14,744 bases of DNA from Terrimesophilobacter sp039923755. Lineage in GTDB: Bacteria; Actinomycetota; Actinomycetes; Actinomycetales; Microbacteriaceae. Under the pieces are notes generated by a model. The model saw nothing but the letters and a program-made list of their open reading frames with translations. It was not told the DNA's origin and did not search any database. The stretch is taken from assembly GCA_039923755.1 (NCBI GenBank), contig JBDTCD010000063.1:1-14744 (forward strand), in the 5' to 3' direction. The first letter of the stretch is position 1. Every line of letters starts with the position of its first letter. Shown piece after piece: positions 13,989 to 14,744 of the stretch. The translations under genes were made by a program, and so were the position numbers.

Positions 13989-14744
13989 CTAGGGACGCGG
14001 TGTGCGTCGAAGCAGCTTCGCCCACCAGCCTCTTTGCTTCGCCGCGAGTGCGGCTCGTTCAGCTTCTTCGTTCTCCCGCTCAAGGCGCTCCCGCTCCCTT
14101 CGCTCCGCGGCGATCTTCGGGTCGGCGGCGATTCCGGCATCCGCCATCCCGACTGCTATCCAGCTGGCTCCGAGAAGAATGACGATGCAGATCAGGTTGA
14201 ACCAGATCAGCAAACCGATGATGGCGAAGCTGGCAAGGAGCGGATTGCGTCCGGCGCCGCCGAGCAGCAGGCCCCCGAGGATCTTCAGGATGCCGAGTGC
14301 TACCGCCCCGAGAACTGAACCGACGATCAGCCGCCGGAACGGGATATTGAGCCCGGACAGAACTCGGTAAAGCATGGCGAGCACGAATGTGTCGAGAAGG
14401 AGCATCAGCAGCAGGCCGACAATTCGACCTAGGACGGTGGACACGAGCGAGTTGCTGTGGAGCCCCATCCAGTCCAGTGTCGCCCCGAGGGCCTGGGTGC
14501 TAAGAACTGAAAGTACCGACGAGATGATGAGGGCCACGCCGAACCCGATCATGAGACCGAAGTCCTTGAGTTTGAGCAGGATGACGTTGAGGCGTTCCCC
14601 TGGCAGGTTAAACAACGCTCGCACGGCATCGCGCGCGGAGGAAAGCCATCCGACGGCTGTGAACAACAGGCCGGCCGCCGCGATTGCCCCAGTCCAGCCG
14701 AGAATCTGCACCTGCATCAATTGGACCGGGTCGACAACGCCTTT
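13989..14744 (-). CDS. YihY/virulence factor BrkB family membrane protein, 5' end beyond window
   Basis: An open frame of 251 codons runs from the right edge to TAG 13989. The visible part has five or so hydrophobic helices (for example LLFTAVGWLSS, FGLMIGFGVALIISSVL, VGLLLMLLLDTFVLAML, a Gly-rich LGAVALGILKILGG, and FAIIGLLIWFNLICIVILLG). The spacing and the LIWFNLICIVILLGA-like final helix resemble YihY/BrkB proteins, once mislabelled ribonuclease BN. The last 45 or so residues form a highly charged, probably coiled-coil cytoplasmic tail rich in Arg and Glu. TTG 14720 and ATG 14717 lie in frame, but coding clearly continues upstream of them (KGVVDPVQ), so the true start and perhaps 80-100 residues are missing. 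Molecular function is not established for the family. Confidence 0.82.
   Translation of the reverse strand, partial: KGVVDPVQLMQVQILGWTGAIAAAGLLFTAVGWLSSARDAVRALFNLPGERLNVILLKLKDFGLMIGFGVALIISSVLSVLSTQALGATLDWMGLHSNSLVSTVLGRIVGLLLMLLLDTFVLAMLYRVLSGLNIPFRRLIVGSVLGAVALGILKILGGLLLGGAGRNPLLASFAIIGLLIWFNLICIVILLGASWIAVGMADAGIAADPKIAAERRERERLERENEEAERAALAAKQRGWWAKLLRRTPRP

Noticed and set aside
1..14744. Mobile elements, CRISPR arrays, tRNA or rRNA genes
   Set aside because: No transposase, integrase or phage-like protein, no regularly spaced direct repeats, and no cloverleaf or rRNA signature was seen by eye on either strand.

Overview
The window looks like chromosomal DNA from a high-GC Gram-positive actinobacterium. 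I would guess a member of the Microbacteriaceae, from the style of TrpS, RibBA and ExoIII, the GTG starts, the many ATGA/GTGA gene overlaps and an apparently leaderless gene. The family-level guess is inference only. Coding density is very high. I saw no tRNA, rRNA, CRISPR array, insertion sequence or phage gene.

Region 1 (1-8059) is a divergent mevalonate-pathway cluster. Leftward, in order of transcription, are diphosphomevalonate decarboxylase (3058-4071), phosphomevalonate kinase (2009-3046) and one long open frame (2012 to beyond base 1). That frame joins a complete class II HMG-CoA reductase to a mevalonate kinase, so two consecutive enzymes of the pathway sit in one polypeptide. Rightward are a long HMG-CoA synthase (4166-5632), an FMO-type flavin monooxygenase (5653-6966), a 49-residue single-helix membrane peptide (6963-7112) and an NAD-dependent epimerase/SDR protein (7109-8059). 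The last three are tightly coupled. The 94-bp divergent promoter region holds two symmetric -10-like boxes and a GGAAAC-N8-GTTTCC palindrome. Together the genes cover acetoacetyl-CoA to isopentenyl diphosphate; thiolase and IPP isomerase are not in the window. The monooxygenase, small peptide and epimerase have no place in the standard pathway and may modify an isoprenoid product (inference).

Region 2 (8056-11846, leftward) is a riboflavin operon, ribD-ribE-ribBA-ribH, chained by ATGA overlaps or a 2-nt gap. An FMN riboswitch precedes it. Its aptamer is clear and carries an extra hairpin inside the P6 loop. The leader downstream can pair over the ribD ribosome-binding site, which suggests translational control. 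The riboflavin and mevalonate blocks meet tail to tail and share a CTAG that supplies both stop codons.

Region 3 (12023-14744, leftward) holds housekeeping genes: a YihY/BrkB-family membrane protein that is 5'-truncated by the window edge, exodeoxyribonuclease III with an apparently leaderless promoter, and tryptophanyl-tRNA synthetase.
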